Assembly: GCF_036090055.1 (NCBI RefSeq)
Contig: NZ_CP107970.1
Location: 3,102,501-3,166,500, forward strand
Reading direction: 5' to 3'
Source: Nocardioides sp. NBC_00368
Lineage (GTDB): Bacteria; Actinomycetota; Actinomycetes; Propionibacteriales; Nocardioidaceae
DNA length: 64,000 bases
Shown here: one piece after another, positions 54,401 to 63,342 of the stretch
Numbering within the stretch: the first letter of the stretch is position 1
Layout: every line of letters starts with the position of its first letter
Translations under genes and position numbers: made by a program
The notes under the pieces: generated by a model
What the model saw: only the letters and a program-made list of their open reading frames with translations
Told to the model about the DNA's origin: nothing
Databases searched by the model: none

Positions 54401-56116
54401 TCAGCTGACCGTGGCCCAGTCACCCCCGCTCGCCCAGTAGGCGACCTCGTCGCCGCGGTAGTAGACCTTCACGACGTACTCGTCCGGCGGGAGCTTGACG
54501 AAGGTGACGCTGGTGGACCCTCCGCTGAGCTCCTGGGTGACCTTGCGGTCGCCGTTGGTCACGATCGTGACGCTGCCGGTCGGGGTGTAGCCGGACGCGG
54601 TCACGTCCACGTCGACCTTGGTCTGGCCCGACCCGTCGGTCGCCACCACGTTGACGCGGGGCTTGACGCGCACCCGGCCGCTGGGGCCGTACGTCTTGCT
54701 CAGCGTCTCGCCGTTGCCGGAGCGGGCGACCACGGTGACGCTGAGCCGGTGACCGACGTCGGAGGCGGTCGGGTAGTACTTGTGGCTCGTCGCACCGGAG
54801 ATCGGCGCGCCTTCGCGCGTCCACTGGTAGGAGAGGTCGACCTCCTCGCTGTAGCTGCCCGGGTCGACCTGCATCAGGCCGCCGAGACGGGTGCCGCCCT
54901 TCACGAAGCCGGCCGCGGTCTGGGTCAGGGTGCCGCTGGGCGGCGGCTCGACCGGCTCCATCGGCTGCTGCGGTGCCTTGCCGCCACCGACCAGGGTGTC
55001 GGCGAAGGCGTACGACTGCTTCGGGCGGTAGCCCTCCTGGACACCGACGACGACCGCACCGATCCTCTTTCCGGAGGCCGTTGCCGGCACCTTCAGGAAG
55101 CGGGACGTGCTGCGGGCGATCAGGGTCTTGTCGGCGTACCACCTGACCTCGCCGATCTTGGCCGACGGCTCGTAGTCCGCTCCGCCGACGGCGACCGTCG
55201 AGCCGACCTTCTGGGTGCCGGTGATCTTCGGCTGCGCCAGGACCTTGAACGTGCCCTGCTTGATCGGCGGCAGGATCTCGCTCATCGTCTTGGCCTCGGT
55301 GTAGTCCCGGCGGGTGCCGGTGAGCACCGCCGCGATCTGCTTGCCCGCGAGGTAGCCGGGGATGCGGAAGGTCTTGTTGGTCGCACCGGGGATCGGCTTC
55401 TTGTCGACGATCCACTGGTAACGGATCTTGTTCGGGTTCGGGCTCCACGAGCCGGTGTTGACCGTGACCGCCTTACCGACCTGCGCCGTGCCCTCGATCG
55501 TGGGCCGCTTGGTGACCGAGAGTCGCTGGTCGTTGAAGTGGATGAACCCGGTCGGGTAGTTCACCGAGTCCTTGCCGATCCGGCGCCAGCTGAGGTCGCT
55601 GCCGTAGTTGGACTCCGAGATCGTGATCGAGTTCTCGCTGACCCGCTCGACGATCGCGACGTGCCCGAAGCGGCTCGCGCTCGGGTGCGAGGAGTGCCAC
55701 CAGGCGACCGAGCCCACCGTCGGGGTCCGGTCCGTCATCCTGCTCAGCGCCACGCCCCAGTTGGTCGCGTTGCCCTCGCCCGACCAGGGGCGAGCGTTCG
55801 GCAGGCCGGTCTGGATGAGCTTGTACGCGACGTAGTTGGTGCAGTTCCGACCGGCGTACATGCGCCAGTACATGCTTCCCCAGGCACTTTCGTAGCCGGC
55901 GGTGGAGTAGCCCTTGCTGCGGCAGTCCGAGAAGCCGGAGCAGAGCGTGATGGAGCCCGCGTGCGCCGGTGATGCCAACTTTGGGATGACTTGTACACCG
56001 AGGCCGACGAGCAGCAGAACCGCGCCGGTGACCAAGGTCCGGCGCAGCGCCCCGCCGGGCTTCCCCACCCGGCGCGGCTTCTGTGAATACTGGTGTTTCT
56101 GTGACTTGAGGGGCAC
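54401..56116 (-). CDS. Secreted CHAP-domain protein with Ig-like repeats
   Basis: 571 aa from GTG 56116 (TAGGGT 6 nt upstream). Positively charged start and membrane-type signal (LVTGAVLLLVGLGVQVIPKL). CHAP domain: catalytic Cys in YAGRNCTNYVAYKLIQTGLP and His in ASRFGHVAIVERVSENSITI, then TGFIHFND. The rest is several beta-sandwich repeats of about 90 residues (VGKAVTVNTGSWSPNP..RYQWIVDKKPIPGATNKTF; QKVGSTVAVGGADYEPSAKI) like those in S-layer/adhesin proteins, and a final Ig-like module. Probable peptidoglycan hydrolase anchored outside the cell. Confidence 0.91.
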   Translation of the reverse strand: MPLKSQKHQYSQKPRRVGKPGGALRRTLVTGAVLLLVGLGVQVIPKLASPAHAGSITLCSGFSDCRSKGYSTAGYESAWGSMYWRMYAGRNCTNYVAYKLIQTGLPNARPWSGEGNATNWGVALSRMTDRTPTVGSVAWWHSSHPSASRFGHVAIVERVSENSITISESNYGSDLSWRRIGKDSVNYPTGFIHFNDQRLSVTKRPTIEGTAQVGKAVTVNTGSWSPNPNKIRYQWIVDKKPIPGATNKTFRIPGYLAGKQIAAVLTGTRRDYTEAKTMSEILPPIKQGTFKVLAQPKITGTQKVGSTVAVGGADYEPSAKIGEVRWYADKTLIARSTSRFLKVPATASGKRIGAVVVGVQEGYRPKQSYAFADTLVGGGKAPQQPMEPVEPPPSGTLTQTAAGFVKGGTRLGGLMQVDPGSYSEEVDLSYQWTREGAPISGATSHKYYPTASDVGHRLSVTVVARSGNGETLSKTYGPSGRVRVKPRVNVVATDGSGQTKVDVDVTASGYTPTGSVTIVTNGDRKVTQELSGGSTSVTFVKLPPDEYVVKVYYRGDEVAYWASGGDWATVS

Positions 56117-56269
56117 AAGAGCACCCTAGAGAAAGTTGTCAACTATTGATACCGGTGTGTCGGAATTACAACACTGTATTTTTACTTTCCACGCTCAGCG
56201 ACTCCCAAGAACGGGCAACAACGCCGATATAAATGTCTCGAAATCCGGGCGCAGTGAGAGGATCCAGGC

Positions 56270-58813
56270 ATGCCTGGAACCAATCTGACGCGCGCCGAGG
56301 CCACCGCTAGAGCCGCACTCCTCGACGTCCTCTCGTACGACATCGAACTCGACCTCACCACGGGTGCTGAGACCTTCGGTTCGACGACGACGATCACCTT
56401 CACCTCCACCGAGGCCGGCGCCTCGACCTTCGCCGATCTCGTCGACGCGACCGTCCACGAGATCACGCTCAACGGCGTCGCGCTCGACCCCGCAACGGCC
56501 TACCAGGACTCGCGGATCCAGCTCGACGGCCTCGCGGCCGAGAACGTGCTGGTCGTCAAGGCCGACTGCACCTACTCCCACACCGGCGAGGGCCTGCACC
56601 GCTTCGTCGACCCCGCCGACGACCGCGTCTACCTCTACTCCCAGTTCGAGGTCCCCGACGCCCGCCGCGTCTACACCACCTTCGAGCAGCCCGACCTCAA
56701 GTCCGTCTTCACCTTCCACGTGACCGCTCCCGAGGGCTGGAAGGTCGTCTCCAACGCCGTCACGCCCGAGCCGAAGCCGCTGGGCGACGGCCGCGCGACC
56801 TGGGACTTCGAGCCCACCAAGAAGATGTCGACCTACATCACCGCATTGATCGCCGGTGAGTACCACGAGGTCCAGGACGTCTACGAGGGCAAGTTCGGCA
56901 CGATCCCGCTGGGCCACTACTGCCGCCAGTCGCTGGTCCCCTACCTCGACCGCGACGAGGTCGTGAAGATCACCAAGCAGGGCTTCGAGTTCTTCGAGGA
57001 CGCCTTCGACTTCCCCTACCCCTTCGGCAAGTACGACCAGCTCTACGTGCCGGAGTACAACATGGGCGCGATGGAGAACGCGGGCGCCGTGACGCTGCGC
57101 GACGAGTACCTGCCGCGCTCCAAGCAGCCGCGCTCCTTCTACGACTTCCGCGCCTCGGTGATCCTGCACGAGATGGCGCACATGTGGTTCGGCGACCTGG
57201 TCACCATGAAGTGGTGGGACGACCTCTGGCTCAACGAGTCCTTCGCCGAGTGGGCCTGCTACCACGCCCAGGCCAACGCGACCGAGTTCACCGACGCCTG
57301 GACCGGCTTCACCAACGCGCGCAAGCAGACCGGCTACCGCCAGGACCAGCTGCCCACCACGCACCCGATCGCCGCGGACAACTACGACCTGCAGGCCGTC
57401 GAGGTCAACTTCGACATGATCACCTACGCGAAGGGCGCCTCCGTCCTGAAGCAGCTGGTGGCGTGGGTCGGCCTGGAGCCGTTCCTGGAGGGCCTGAAGG
57501 CCTACTTCAAGGAGTTCGCCTACGGGAACTCCGAGTTCAAGGACCTGCTGCGCCACCTCGAGGCCGCCTCCGGCCGTGAGCTCCAGGGCTGGGCCCAGGA
57601 GTGGCTGCAGACCGCCGGCGTCAACACCCTCGCGCCCGAGTTCACGCTCGCCGAGGACGGCTCCTACGCCGCCTTCGCCGTGCGTCAGTCGGCCGCCGCC
57701 GACTACCCGACGCTCCGCCGCCACCGCATCGGCCTCGGCCTCTACGACCTCGTCGACGGCGCGCTCGTCCGCCGCGACGCGTTCGAGATCGACGTCACCG
57801 GCGAACTGACCTCGGTCCCCCAGCTCGAAGGCGTGAAGCAGCCCGACCTGCTGCTGCTCAACGAGGGCGACCTGACGTACGCGAAGATCCGGCTCGACGA
57901 GCGTTCGCTGGCCACCGCGCTGTCGTCGCTGTCGGCGCTGGACGACTCGCTCTCGCGCGCGCTGATCTGGGGTGCCGCGTGGGACATGACCCGCGACGCC
58001 GAGATGCGGGCCAGCGACTTCGTCGAGCTCGTGCTCGCCAACATCGGCCAGGAGACCGACGCCTGGGGCGTCACCCGGATCCCGGTCTTCGCCGCCCAGG
58101 CGGTCAACTCGTTCTCGGCTCCGGCCAACCGCGACGCCCTCAAGGCGCGCTGGGAGAGCGGGCTCAAGAGCCTGCTGGAGGCCGCCGCTCCGAGCAGCGA
58201 CCACCAGCTGACCTTCGCCCGGACGTACGCCTCGGCAGCCCGCTCGAAGGCCGCGATCGCCGACCTCCAGGGGCTGCTCTCCGGCGACCTGGCCTACGAT
58301 GGTCTCGAGATCGACCAGGACCTGCGCTGGGCGCTGGTCACCGGTCTGGCCGCCTCGGGCACCTTCGGTGAGGCCGAGATCGACGCCGAGCTCGAGCGCG
58401 ACAACACCATCTCCGGCAAGGAGAAGGCCGCCGCCGCCCGCGCCGCGCAGCCCACGGCCGAGGCCAAGGAAGCCGCCTGGGACGCGGTCGTCGTCCGCAC
58501 CGACGTCGCCAACGAGACCGCCCGCTCGATCGTGCTCTCGTTCCAGCGCAGCGGCCAGGACGAGGTGCTGGCGCCCTACATCGACCGCTACTTCGAGGCC
58601 GCCGACACCCTCTGGGACCACCTCGGCACCCACCGCGCCTCGACGGTGCTGGAGTTCATCTTCCCGAAGCCCGCCGCCTCCCCCGAGCTCCTGGAGAAGG
58701 CCGACAAGTGGCTCGAGACCTCCCCCGCCGAGCCCGCCGCCAAGCGGTTCGTCCGTGAGGGACGTGACGAGGTCGCCCGCGCCCTCGCCGCTCAGGAGCG
58801 CGACGCGCAGTAG
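56270..58813 (+). CDS. pepN: Aminopeptidase N (M1 family)
   Basis: 847 aa. M1 features in order: substrate-anchoring NMGAMENAGAVTLRDEYLPR (GAMEN), zinc site HEMAH at residues 300-304 with the third ligand Glu323 in WWDDLWLNESFAEWACYHAQ, and the catalytic Tyr region in VNFDMITYAKGASVLKQL. C-terminal ERAP1-like helical domain complete. Cytosolic; removes N-terminal residues from peptides. Followed by a strong terminator. Confidence 0.96.
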   Translation: MPGTNLTRAEATARAALLDVLSYDIELDLTTGAETFGSTTTITFTSTEAGASTFADLVDATVHEITLNGVALDPATAYQDSRIQLDGLAAENVLVVKADCTYSHTGEGLHRFVDPADDRVYLYSQFEVPDARRVYTTFEQPDLKSVFTFHVTAPEGWKVVSNAVTPEPKPLGDGRATWDFEPTKKMSTYITALIAGEYHEVQDVYEGKFGTIPLGHYCRQSLVPYLDRDEVVKITKQGFEFFEDAFDFPYPFGKYDQLYVPEYNMGAMENAGAVTLRDEYLPRSKQPRSFYDFRASVILHEMAHMWFGDLVTMKWWDDLWLNESFAEWACYHAQANATEFTDAWTGFTNARKQTGYRQDQLPTTHPIAADNYDLQAVEVNFDMITYAKGASVLKQLVAWVGLEPFLEGLKAYFKEFAYGNSEFKDLLRHLEAASGRELQGWAQEWLQTAGVNTLAPEFTLAEDGSYAAFAVRQSAAADYPTLRRHRIGLGLYDLVDGALVRRDAFEIDVTGELTSVPQLEGVKQPDLLLLNEGDLTYAKIRLDERSLATALSSLSALDDSLSRALIWGAAWDMTRDAEMRASDFVELVLANIGQETDAWGVTRIPVFAAQAVNSFSAPANRDALKARWESGLKSLLEAAAPSSDHQLTFARTYASAARSKAAIADLQGLLSGDLAYDGLEIDQDLRWALVTGLAASGTFGEAEIDAELERDNTISGKEKAAAARAAQPTAEAKEAAWDAVVVRTDVANETARSIVLSFQRSGQDEVLAPYIDRYFEAADTLWDHLGTHRASTVLEFIFPKPAASPELLEKADKWLETSPAEPAAKRFVREGRDEVARALAAQERDAQ

Positions 58814-58822
58814 CTCGCACGA

Positions 58823-58857
58823 AAGGACCCCCGGGCGCAGGTCGCCTGGGGGTCCTT
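58823..58857 (+). terminator. pepN terminator
   Basis: AAGGACCCCC-GGGCG ... CGCC-GGGGGTCCTT stem-loop 9 bp after the pepN stop. Confidence 0.8.
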
Positions 58858-58926
58858 CGCGTCTGCGGCGAAAACCACGAATGGAAGGGATCTCTCCCTT
58901 CCACTAACAACTTTATAGCGCAGATA

Positions 58927-58946
58927 GGGGCTTGCCGCAAGGCCCC
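58927..58946 (+). promoter_or_regulatory. Rifamycin-associated element (RAE)-like inverted repeat upstream of helR
   Basis: GGGGCTTGCCGCAAGGCCCC, as remembered from the published RAE found before rifamycin-resistance genes (GGGGCTTGC...GCAAGGCCC). It lies 32 bp before a probable -10 TAAAGT (58979-58984). Confidence 0.7.
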
Positions 58947-59009
58947 CGGATTGGGGCAGAATCTCCTCCTCGAACAGGTAAAGTGCCTGTTCAGACAGGG
59001 GATTCAACG

Positions 59010-61241
59010 TTGCAAGCATTCGATCTCGCGGGCCGTCACGATGCCAAGGCGGACCCGGCACTGATCGCCGATGACGAGCAGCACTTCGCTGCCATCGGGC
59101 AGAGTCTCGAGGAGCAGATCTCCGAGCTGAACGAACGGCTGGACGACGTACGCCGCCGGCCGGGCGGGCACGGGCAGGAGGCGATGGACCGCGATCTGGA
59201 GGTGCACCGGATCGGCGGGCAGCTGCGGATGCTGCGCAGGTTCAGCCTGGACCTGTGCCTGGGGCGGATCGTCACCGAGTCCGGCAGCACGATCTACATC
59301 GGGCGGCTCGGGCTCACCGCCAGCGACGGCCGGCGGCTGCTCGTCGACTGGCGCTCGCCGGCGGCGGAGCCGTTCTTCGCGGCCACGCACGCCGAGCCGC
59401 GCGGGCTGCTGAGCCGGCGCCGTTACCGCTGGACCAACGGCCGGATCACCGACTACTGGGACGAGGTCTTCACCGCCGAGGGACTCGAGGGGCATGCCGC
59501 GCTCGACGACCAGTCGGCCTTCATCGCGACCCTCGGCAGCAGCCGGTCCTCACGGATGCGCGACGTGCTCGGCACGATCCAGTCCGACCAGGACGCGATC
59601 ATCCGGGCATCGTCACGGGGCGCGCTGGTCGTCGACGGCGGTCCGGGGACGGGCAAGACCGTGGTGGCGCTGCACCGCACGGCGTACCTCCTCTACTCCG
59701 ACCCGCGCCTGGGCGAGGGCAAGGGTGGGGTGCTGTTCGTGGGACCGCACGAGCCCTATCTCTCCTACGTCGCCGACGTGCTGCCGAGCCTGGGCGAGGA
59801 GGGCGTACGCACCACCACGCTGCGCCGGATGATCCCGGAGGGCGACGCGCTGGCGCCCGAGACGGATCCGGAGGTCACCCGGCTCAAGGCCGACGCCCGG
59901 ATGGTCGCCGCGATCGAGCCGGCGGTCGCGCTCTACGAGAAGCCGCCGTCGAAGCCGACCCTCGTCGAGACCCCCTACGGCGACGCGGTGATCAGCGTCA
60001 GCGACTGGGCCGAGGCGATCGCCGCGGCGGAGCAGGGTACGCCGCACAACGACGCCCGCGACCTGGTCTGGGACGCGCTGCTGCGGATCGTGACCGACCG
60101 GATCCAGCAGAACGGCGCGAGCGACCCCGACCGCGACTACGACGCCGACCTCGACGACTGGGGAGACTCGCCCCTGGACGAGGACGAGTTCGACGCTTAC
60201 GGCCTGGTCGACGAGGACGCCACCGACGCGCTGCGCGCTTCGCTGGAGACCAACGCCGGGCTGCTCGACGTCTTCGGCGAGGTCTGGCCGCGGCTGCGGC
60301 CCGCCGACATCGTCGGCGACCTGTGGGAGGTGCCGGCGTTCCTGCGGATGTGCGCGCCATGGCTCACGCCCGAGCAGGTGAAGCAGCTGCAGCGGGAGGA
60401 CCCCCAGGCATGGACCGAGGCGGATCTGCCACTGATCGACGCAGCCCATCGTCGGCTCGGCGATCCCGACGCGTCCCGTCGCCGCAGCGCCAAGAAGGCG
60501 GCCGCGGCCGCCGACCGCAAGGCGAAGGCCGCGGTCGTCTCGGACCTGATCAGCCACGACGACTCCGAGATGAAGGTGATGTCGATGCTGCGCGGCCAGG
60601 ACGTACGCACCGCGCTCTTGGACGACTCGGTGCGGGAGCCCGAGGAGCTCGACCCGTACGCCGGCCCGTTCGCGCACATCGTCGTCGACGAGGCCCAGGA
60701 GCTGACCGACGCCGAGTGGCAGATGCTGATCAGTCGCTGCCCCTCGCGCAGCTTCACGATCGTCGGCGACCGCGCCCAGGCGCGCCACGGGTTCACCGAG
60801 TCGTGGCAGGAACGGCTCGAGCGCGTGGGCCTGGACCGGATCGAGATGGCCGGCCTGAGCATCAACTACCGCACGCCCGAGGAGGTGATGACCGAGGCCG
60901 AGCCGGTCATCCGCGCCGCACTCCCCGACGCCAACGTGCCGACCTCGATCCGCGCCTCCGGCATCCCGGTCACCCACGGCCCCGTCGCTGACCTCGACGC
61001 GATCCTGGACACCTGGCTCGCCGAGCACGACGAGGGCATCGCCTGCGTCATCGCCGCAGGTTCAGGCGACCACAACGAAGGCCGAGTACGCCGCCTCAGC
61101 CCCGAGCACGCCAAGGGGCTCGAGTTCGACCTGGTCGTCCTCATCGACCCCGAGACGTACGGGACCGGGATCGAGGGTGCCGTGGACCGCTATGTCGCAA
61201 TGACCCGGGCTACCGAGCAGCTGGTGATCCTGACGACCTGA
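59010..61241 (+). CDS. helR: HelR: RNA polymerase recycling motor ATPase (HelD-like, UvrD superfamily)
   Basis: 743 aa from TTG 59010 (AGGGGA 8 nt upstream, after the probable promoter; GTG 58983 would lie before the start of transcription). N-terminal coiled-coil arm (ALIADDEQHFAAIGQSLEEQ, ISELNERLDDVRRR), Walker A VVDGGPGTGKTVVALHRTAY, Walker B FAHIVVDEAQELTDAEWQML, motif SFTIVGDRAQARHGFTESWQ, SINYRTPEEVMTEAEPVIRA and the end GLEFDLVVLIDPETYG, TRATEQLVIL. HelR removes rifamycin-stalled RNA polymerase and gives rifamycin tolerance; here preceded by an RAE. Confidence 0.9.
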   Translation: MQAFDLAGRHDAKADPALIADDEQHFAAIGQSLEEQISELNERLDDVRRRPGGHGQEAMDRDLEVHRIGGQLRMLRRFSLDLCLGRIVTESGSTIYIGRLGLTASDGRRLLVDWRSPAAEPFFAATHAEPRGLLSRRRYRWTNGRITDYWDEVFTAEGLEGHAALDDQSAFIATLGSSRSSRMRDVLGTIQSDQDAIIRASSRGALVVDGGPGTGKTVVALHRTAYLLYSDPRLGEGKGGVLFVGPHEPYLSYVADVLPSLGEEGVRTTTLRRMIPEGDALAPETDPEVTRLKADARMVAAIEPAVALYEKPPSKPTLVETPYGDAVISVSDWAEAIAAAEQGTPHNDARDLVWDALLRIVTDRIQQNGASDPDRDYDADLDDWGDSPLDEDEFDAYGLVDEDATDALRASLETNAGLLDVFGEVWPRLRPADIVGDLWEVPAFLRMCAPWLTPEQVKQLQREDPQAWTEADLPLIDAAHRRLGDPDASRRRSAKKAAAAADRKAKAAVVSDLISHDDSEMKVMSMLRGQDVRTALLDDSVREPEELDPYAGPFAHIVVDEAQELTDAEWQMLISRCPSRSFTIVGDRAQARHGFTESWQERLERVGLDRIEMAGLSINYRTPEEVMTEAEPVIRAALPDANVPTSIRASGIPVTHGPVADLDAILDTWLAEHDEGIACVIAAGSGDHNEGRVRRLSPEHAKGLEFDLVVLIDPETYGTGIEGAVDRYVAMTRATEQLVILTT

Positions 61242-61390
61242 GCGCTGCGCGAATTGCGAAGCAATCGCCAACAACCCAGCGCTGGAGCGCTCCTCGTCTG
61301 GACGCAGCGCAGTGAGGAGCGCCAGCGACGAACGAAGCGAAGGAAGACGAGGATCAAGCGAAGGCGCTGCGCGAATTGCGAAGCAATCGC
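61242..61390. repeat. Composite hairpin repeat after helR
   Basis: The 27-bp block with GCGAATTGCGAAGCAATCGC occurs at 61242-61268 and 61364-61390. Between are arms TCCTCGTCT (61291-61299) and AGACGAGGA (61345-61353) enclosing a GAGGAGCGCCAGCGACGAAC-like loop. Same plan and same CCTCGTCT-GGAC core as the array at 50091-50346. Confidence 0.83.
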
Positions 61391-61397
61391 AAATAAC

Positions 61398-61688
61398 TCA
61401 GTGCGTCGCGGCGGGGAGGTTGTCGTCGGACGGCTTGTGGGGCTTCGGCAGCAGCCCCTCGCCGCGGAGCACGCCGGGAAGGAGGACGACGAGGGAGATG
61501 ACCACCGTCAGGATGACCGGGATCAGCAGGATGAGCAGGAGCAGTCCGGAGGCGGTCATCTCCTCGGCGATCGGCCACCCGTTGGGGACCTCGGCGCTGG
61601 CGGGGCCGGCGGTAGCAACAGAGGCGACGACGGCGGCGGAGGCGGAGGCGCCGAAGAGGCCGGCGCGGCGCAGGATCTGGTTGCTCAC
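61398..61688 (-). CDS. Small exported/membrane protein, hypothetical
   Basis: 96 aa. N-terminal signal sequence (LFGASASAAVVASVATAGPASA) followed by EVPNGWPIAEEMTASG, then one membrane helix (LLLLILLIPVILTVVISLVV) and a short cytosolic tail (GEGLLPKPHKPSDDNLPAATH in parts). The pattern is found in many actinobacterial hypothetical proteins. No function known. Convergent with helR, divergent from the MscS channel gene. Confidence 0.8.
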   Translation of the reverse strand: MSNQILRRAGLFGASASAAVVASVATAGPASAEVPNGWPIAEEMTASGLLLLILLIPVILTVVISLVVLLPGVLRGEGLLPKPHKPSDDNLPAATH

Positions 61689-61795
61689 GGGGCAGATACT
61701 AACCGGCGTACGTCGGGGTTCTCATCTCTGCCCCTCGTCGCCGGGGTGGGAGTCGATGCCCGGCCGGGGATTGGCCGTCGACCTTGAACGGCTTG

Positions 61796-61801
61796 GATAC
61801 T
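61796..61801 (+). promoter_or_regulatory. -10 element of leaderless mscS
   Basis: GATACT, 7 nt before ATG 61809. Confidence 0.45.
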
Positions 61802-61808
61802 GGAACCC

Positions 61809-62759
61809 ATGTCCATTCCCCCGAATCCCCCTCTGGTCTCGGTCTCCTGGTCGACGCTCGGCGAATGGGTGATCGGCATCCCGCTGCGCATCCTCGGCCT
61901 GATCGTCCTGGCGATCGTGCTCCGCTGGGTGCTTCACCGGGTGACCGACAAGGTCGTCAACCGTGCCGTGGAGGCACCGGCGCTGGCCGGGAAGATCACC
62001 AAGATGCACGAGGCGGGCGAGGAGATCCACGCGAGCTCCCGTCGCAGCCAGCGTGCCCAGGCGATCGGTTCGCTCTTCAAGAGCGTCATCACCGGCGTCC
62101 TGGTCGCGATCTTCGCCACCATGATCCTGGACCAGCTGGGCATCAACATCGCCCCGATCATCGCCTCGGCCGGGATCGTCGGTCTGGCGCTCGGTTTCGG
62201 CGCGCAGTCGCTGGTGCGGGACTACCTGTCCGGGATCTTCATGATCATCGAGGACCAGTACGGCGTCGGTGACAGCATCGAGGTCAACAACATCAGCGGC
62301 ACCGTCGAGGCGGTGACGCTGCGGATCACCCGGCTGCGCTCGCTCGACGGCACGGTCTGGTACATCCCCAACGGCGAGATCCTCACGGTCGGCAACCACA
62401 GCCAGAACTGGGCCCGCGCCGTCATCGACGTCGGCGTCGGCTACAACGAGGACCTCACCAAGGTGCAGCGCGTGCTCCGCGAGGTCTCCCACGACCTGTG
62501 GATCGACGAGGACTTCAAGGGCCAGATCATCGAGGAGCCCGAGGTCACCGGTGTCGAGGCGCTCGCCGCCGACGCGATCACCGTGCGGGTCCTCGTCAAG
62601 ACCCTGCCGCTCAAGCAGTGGGCGGTCGCCCGCGAGATGCGCCAGCGGATCAAGGCGCGCCTCGACTACGAGGGCATCGAGATCCCGTTCCCGCAGCGGG
62701 TCATCTGGCACCGTGAGGAGAAGGCGGCCGCAGCCCAGGACGAGAAGGCCAACGCCTGA
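61809..62759 (+). CDS. MscS-type mechanosensitive ion channel
   Basis: 316 aa. Three membrane helices (IGIPLRILGLIVLAIVLRWV; SVITGVLVAIFATMILDQLG; pore helix IIASAGIVGLALGFGAQSLV with the Gly/Ala packing) then the beta domain PNGEILTVGNHSQNWARAVI and the C-terminal alpha/beta domain (VRVLVKTLPLKQWAVAREMR, RIKARLDYEGIEIPFPQ). Opens at high membrane tension to release solutes. Followed by a terminator hairpin. Confidence 0.94.
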   Translation: MSIPPNPPLVSVSWSTLGEWVIGIPLRILGLIVLAIVLRWVLHRVTDKVVNRAVEAPALAGKITKMHEAGEEIHASSRRSQRAQAIGSLFKSVITGVLVAIFATMILDQLGINIAPIIASAGIVGLALGFGAQSLVRDYLSGIFMIIEDQYGVGDSIEVNNISGTVEAVTLRITRLRSLDGTVWYIPNGEILTVGNHSQNWARAVIDVGVGYNEDLTKVQRVLREVSHDLWIDEDFKGQIIEEPEVTGVEALAADAITVRVLVKTLPLKQWAVAREMRQRIKARLDYEGIEIPFPQRVIWHREEKAAAAQDEKANA

Positions 62760-62770
62760 CGTACGCGAAC

Positions 62771-62800
62771 GGTGATGCCCGGCCGAGGCCGGGCATCACC
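62771..62800 (+). terminator. mscS terminator
   Basis: Stem GGTGATGCCCGGCC / GGCCGGGCATCACC with a 2-nt formal loop, followed by ATTCTT. Confidence 0.8.
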
Positions 62801-62827
62801 ATTCTTCGTCTCGCTGTCCTCGCGGAC

Positions 62828-63253
62828 TCAGGCGAGGGCGGCGTCGAGGGTGATCGTGGTGCCGGCGAGCGCCTGGCTGACCGGGCAGCCGGCCTTGGCG
62901 CCCTCGGCCAGGCTGACGAAGGTCTCGTTGTCGAGGCCCTCGACCACACCGCGGGTGGTGAGCTTGATGCCGGTGATGCCCTTGCCCGGGGTGAACTCGA
63001 CCTCGGCGCTGGTCTCCAGGCTGGTCGGCGGGGTGCCGTTGTCGGCGAGGCCGTTGGAGAAGGCCATCGAGAAGCAGGACGAGTGGGCGGCGGCGATGAG
63101 CTCCTCGGGGCTGGTCTTGCCGCTGGGCTCCTGCGAGCGGGCCACCCAGGTGACGTCGTACGTCCCCAGGCCCGAGGAGTCCAGCGTCACCTTGCCGGCG
63201 CCCTCGAAGAGGGTGCCCTCCCAGACGGTGGTGGCGGTGCGGGTGGTGGCCAT
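62828..63253 (-). CDS. OsmC/Ohr-family peroxiredoxin
   Basis: 141 aa from ATG 63253 (GGGAG 6 nt upstream). OsmC family with the two redox cysteines in LIAAAHSSCFSMAFSNGLAD and LAEGAKAGCPVSQALAGTTI, and the Glu/Arg helper pattern VWEGTLFEGAGKVTL. The Cys spacing and the 'SxPEELIAAAHSSCF' segment fit OsmC more than Ohr. Removes organic hydroperoxides. Divergent from the globin gene. Confidence 0.93.
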   Translation of the reverse strand: MATTRTATTVWEGTLFEGAGKVTLDSSGLGTYDVTWVARSQEPSGKTSPEELIAAAHSSCFSMAFSNGLADNGTPPTSLETSAEVEFTPGKGITGIKLTTRGVVEGLDNETFVSLAEGAKAGCPVSQALAGTTITLDAALA

Positions 63254-63342
63254 CTTCATCTCCCAAAGATCGTGTGTGTGCGTACGTCCCCGATCCTGCC
63301 ATGGCCCCACGGAGGACGCAGCGTGGAAGGCCGCGTGGAACA

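Noticed and set aside
56195..58633. 812-aa open frame on the minus strand opposite pepN
   Set aside because: Antisense shadow of pepN; composition is Leu/Val/Arg/Gly-rich with no family motifs, while pepN has all M1 motifs.
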